A stretch of 6,093 nt of DNA from Candidatus Omnitrophota bacterium (GTDB lineage: Bacteria; Omnitrophota; Gorgyraeia; Tantalellales; Tantalellaceae): contig JABMSC010000119.1 of assembly GCA_013204685.1 (NCBI GenBank), positions 1-6,093 of the forward strand, given 5' to 3'. Positions within the stretch are counted from its first letter, which is position 1; each line of letters opens with the position of its first letter. Shown piece by piece: positions 5,189-6,093 of the stretch. A program made the translations under genes and the position numbers. The notes beneath the pieces are model-generated. The model was not told the origin of the DNA. It ran no database searches and saw only the letters and a list, made by a program, of their open reading frames with translations.

Positions 5189-5256
5189 CTTACTTTTTTC
5201 CTCTTACTTCTTACCTCTTCTCCCTTACCCCTTACACCTTGCCCCTTTTCCCTTTA
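5189..5256. repeat. Second array on a 7-nt register, overlapping the end of the tRNA nucleotidyltransferase gene
   Basis: CTTAC begins at 5189, 5203, 5210, 5224 and 5231, all on one 7-nt register. Degraded copies fill further register positions (CTTCT at 5217, CTTGC at 5238, CTTTT at 5245, CTTTA at 5252). On the minus strand this is a purine-rich GTAAG series. It runs across the stop codon of the neighbouring gene. Confidence 0.75.
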
Positions 5257-6093
5257 TTAAGCAGCTTCCGCATATACTCCAGCTCATCTTTCTTCGCATG
5301 AAGTTTTCCGTCAAGCTTTTCACATAATACTTGTCTCAATATGCGCGTGTATCCCGGTCCCGGTTCTGCTCCTTCGGCGATCAAGTCATGTCCTTTTATG
5401 CGAAGTTTCACTCCGTTGTATTCGGTAAAGAATTTTTTTATCCTTGTGCGGGCTGTTTTAGATCTTGTCCTGGCCATTACGTAAAGCGCTACTTCATGTG
5501 ACAGCGGTTCAAGAAGATCGTACACCTCGCTCGGAAGCATCTTTTCCGGAGAAGATAGTTTTCTGATGGCTCTCCCAGCCTTTGCTTTATAAGACACGAG
5601 TCTCACGCTCGCGCTTCTGGTTAAAACAAATTTGCCGATAACTTCTTCGACCTGTTCCAGTTTCAGCTTTTCCAGAACAGCCATAAGATGTATAAGCCAT
5701 ATATCCAGATGGCGTTTTCCGGCGGCCGTCCGCTCGTACCACTTCACGCATTTCTTTATTTCATTGAATGTCTCGGAAATAGCTCTTTTTAGGACCAGGT
5801 CGGGATGTATAAACCTGAGCTCGTGAAGCTGTTTCATCCTGAAGACCGCGTTTTCCGGATCCCTCTCCTTAAGTATTAATACAAGTTCGTCCCGTATCCT
5901 CTGGTTCTCGGTCCTGTGAAACATCTCCTGTTTGATGGCATGCTTGATAAGGTATTCCGTATGTTTTTCTATACTGAAACCGAACCTCTGTTCAAACCGG
6001 ACGGCCCTGAAGATGCGCGTCGGGTCATCTATAAAGCTCTTATCGTGCAAAACCCTTATAGTCTTATCTTTAAGATCCTTCATCCCCCCGAAG
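5232..6093 (-). CDS. tRNA nucleotidyltransferase (CCA/A-adding, class II), C-terminal part; N-terminus beyond window
   Basis: Adds CCA, or only the terminal A, to tRNA 3' ends. The frame is open through the right edge: codons before the ATG at 6083 read F-G-G, giving FGGMKDLKDKTIRVLH, the class II motif C. That ATG is therefore internal. Motif D follows, DDPTRIFRAVRFEQRFGF (D at 6029, R at 6017), matching the EDxxR nucleotide-selection motif with its key Asp and Arg. Then comes motif E, ENQRIRDELVLIL. The long helical tail ends in GHDLIAEGAEPGPGYTRILR and KLDGKL, typical of the large DHH-CBS-polymerase type of tRNA nucleotidyltransferase. The catalytic motifs A and B, and any DHH/CBS domains, lie outside the window. 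The last seven residues (KGKRGKV) and the stop are encoded by repeat DNA. A 222-bp repetitive gap separates it from rbfA. CCA versus A-only activity cannot be decided here. Confidence 0.93.
   Translation of the reverse strand, partial: FGGMKDLKDKTIRVLHDKSFIDDPTRIFRAVRFEQRFGFSIEKHTEYLIKHAIKQEMFHRTENQRIRDELVLILKERDPENAVFRMKQLHELRFIHPDLVLKRAISETFNEIKKCVKWYERTAAGKRHLDIWLIHLMAVLEKLKLEQVEEVIGKFVLTRSASVRLVSYKAKAGRAIRKLSSPEKMLPSEVYDLLEPLSHEVALYVMARTRSKTARTRIKKFFTEYNGVKLRIKGHDLIAEGAEPGPGYTRILRQVLCEKLDGKLHAKKDELEYMRKLLNKGKRGKV

Noticed and set aside
6081..6083. ATG as the start of the tRNA nucleotidyltransferase
   Set aside because: The codons before it (F-G-G) complete motif C and the frame is open to the window edge, so this Met is internal.

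Overview
All genes in this window read on the minus strand, so they are described from the right-hand end leftwards. The window holds two blocks. The right block (about 6093-1950) is a housekeeping RNA and cofactor cluster: the 3' half of a class II tRNA nucleotidyltransferase (CCA- or A-adding enzyme), then rbfA (30S maturation), an NrnA-type DHH/DHHA1 phosphoesterase, truB (tRNA pseudouridine 55 synthase) and ribF (riboflavin kinase/FAD synthetase). The run rbfA-nrnA-truB-ribF is tight, with gaps of 25 and 28 nt and then a 38-nt truB/ribF overlap, and looks like one operon. It matches the conserved bacterial infB-rbfA-(DHH)-truB-ribF neighbourhood, but the gene directly upstream of rbfA is the tRNA nucleotidyltransferase rather than infB, and no rpsO follows ribF.

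The left block (1-1949) is a two-gene envelope unit. A small exported FecR-like protein is followed by an outer-membrane beta-barrel protein (putative beta-barrel porin 2 type), cut off by the left edge. This gene carries no start-to-stop ORF in the window but is open for 329 codons from 988 to 1. The pair is preceded by a promoter with both hexamers matching the sigma-70 consensus (TTGACA, 16 bp, TATAAT) and phased A-tracts upstream. Each gene has a very strong Shine-Dalgarno sequence and a clear signal peptide. A hairpin lies just upstream of the first ribosome binding site, and a second spans the end of the first gene.

The two intergenic gaps carry repeats. The 222-bp gap between rbfA and the nucleotidyltransferase is almost entirely repetitive. 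It holds eight exact-length heptamers (GTTCGTG/GTTCGTT), a palindromic element of the type often dispersed in bacterial genomes, and a second array on a 7-nt register (CTTACNN) that runs into the nucleotidyltransferase gene and supplies its stop codon and last residues. The 280-bp gap after ribF has a weaker CTTCTG repeat and an inverted repeat.

The organism is a diderm bacterium, shown by Sec-type exported proteins and an outer-membrane barrel, with moderate GC content by eye. The gene order and repeat-littered gaps would fit a lineage such as Omnitrophota or a neighbouring uncultivated phylum, but this is a weak inference. I see no defence system, mobile element, CRISPR array or RNA gene. 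The most interesting material is the 7-nt-register repeats and the unusually strong promoter of the envelope pair.
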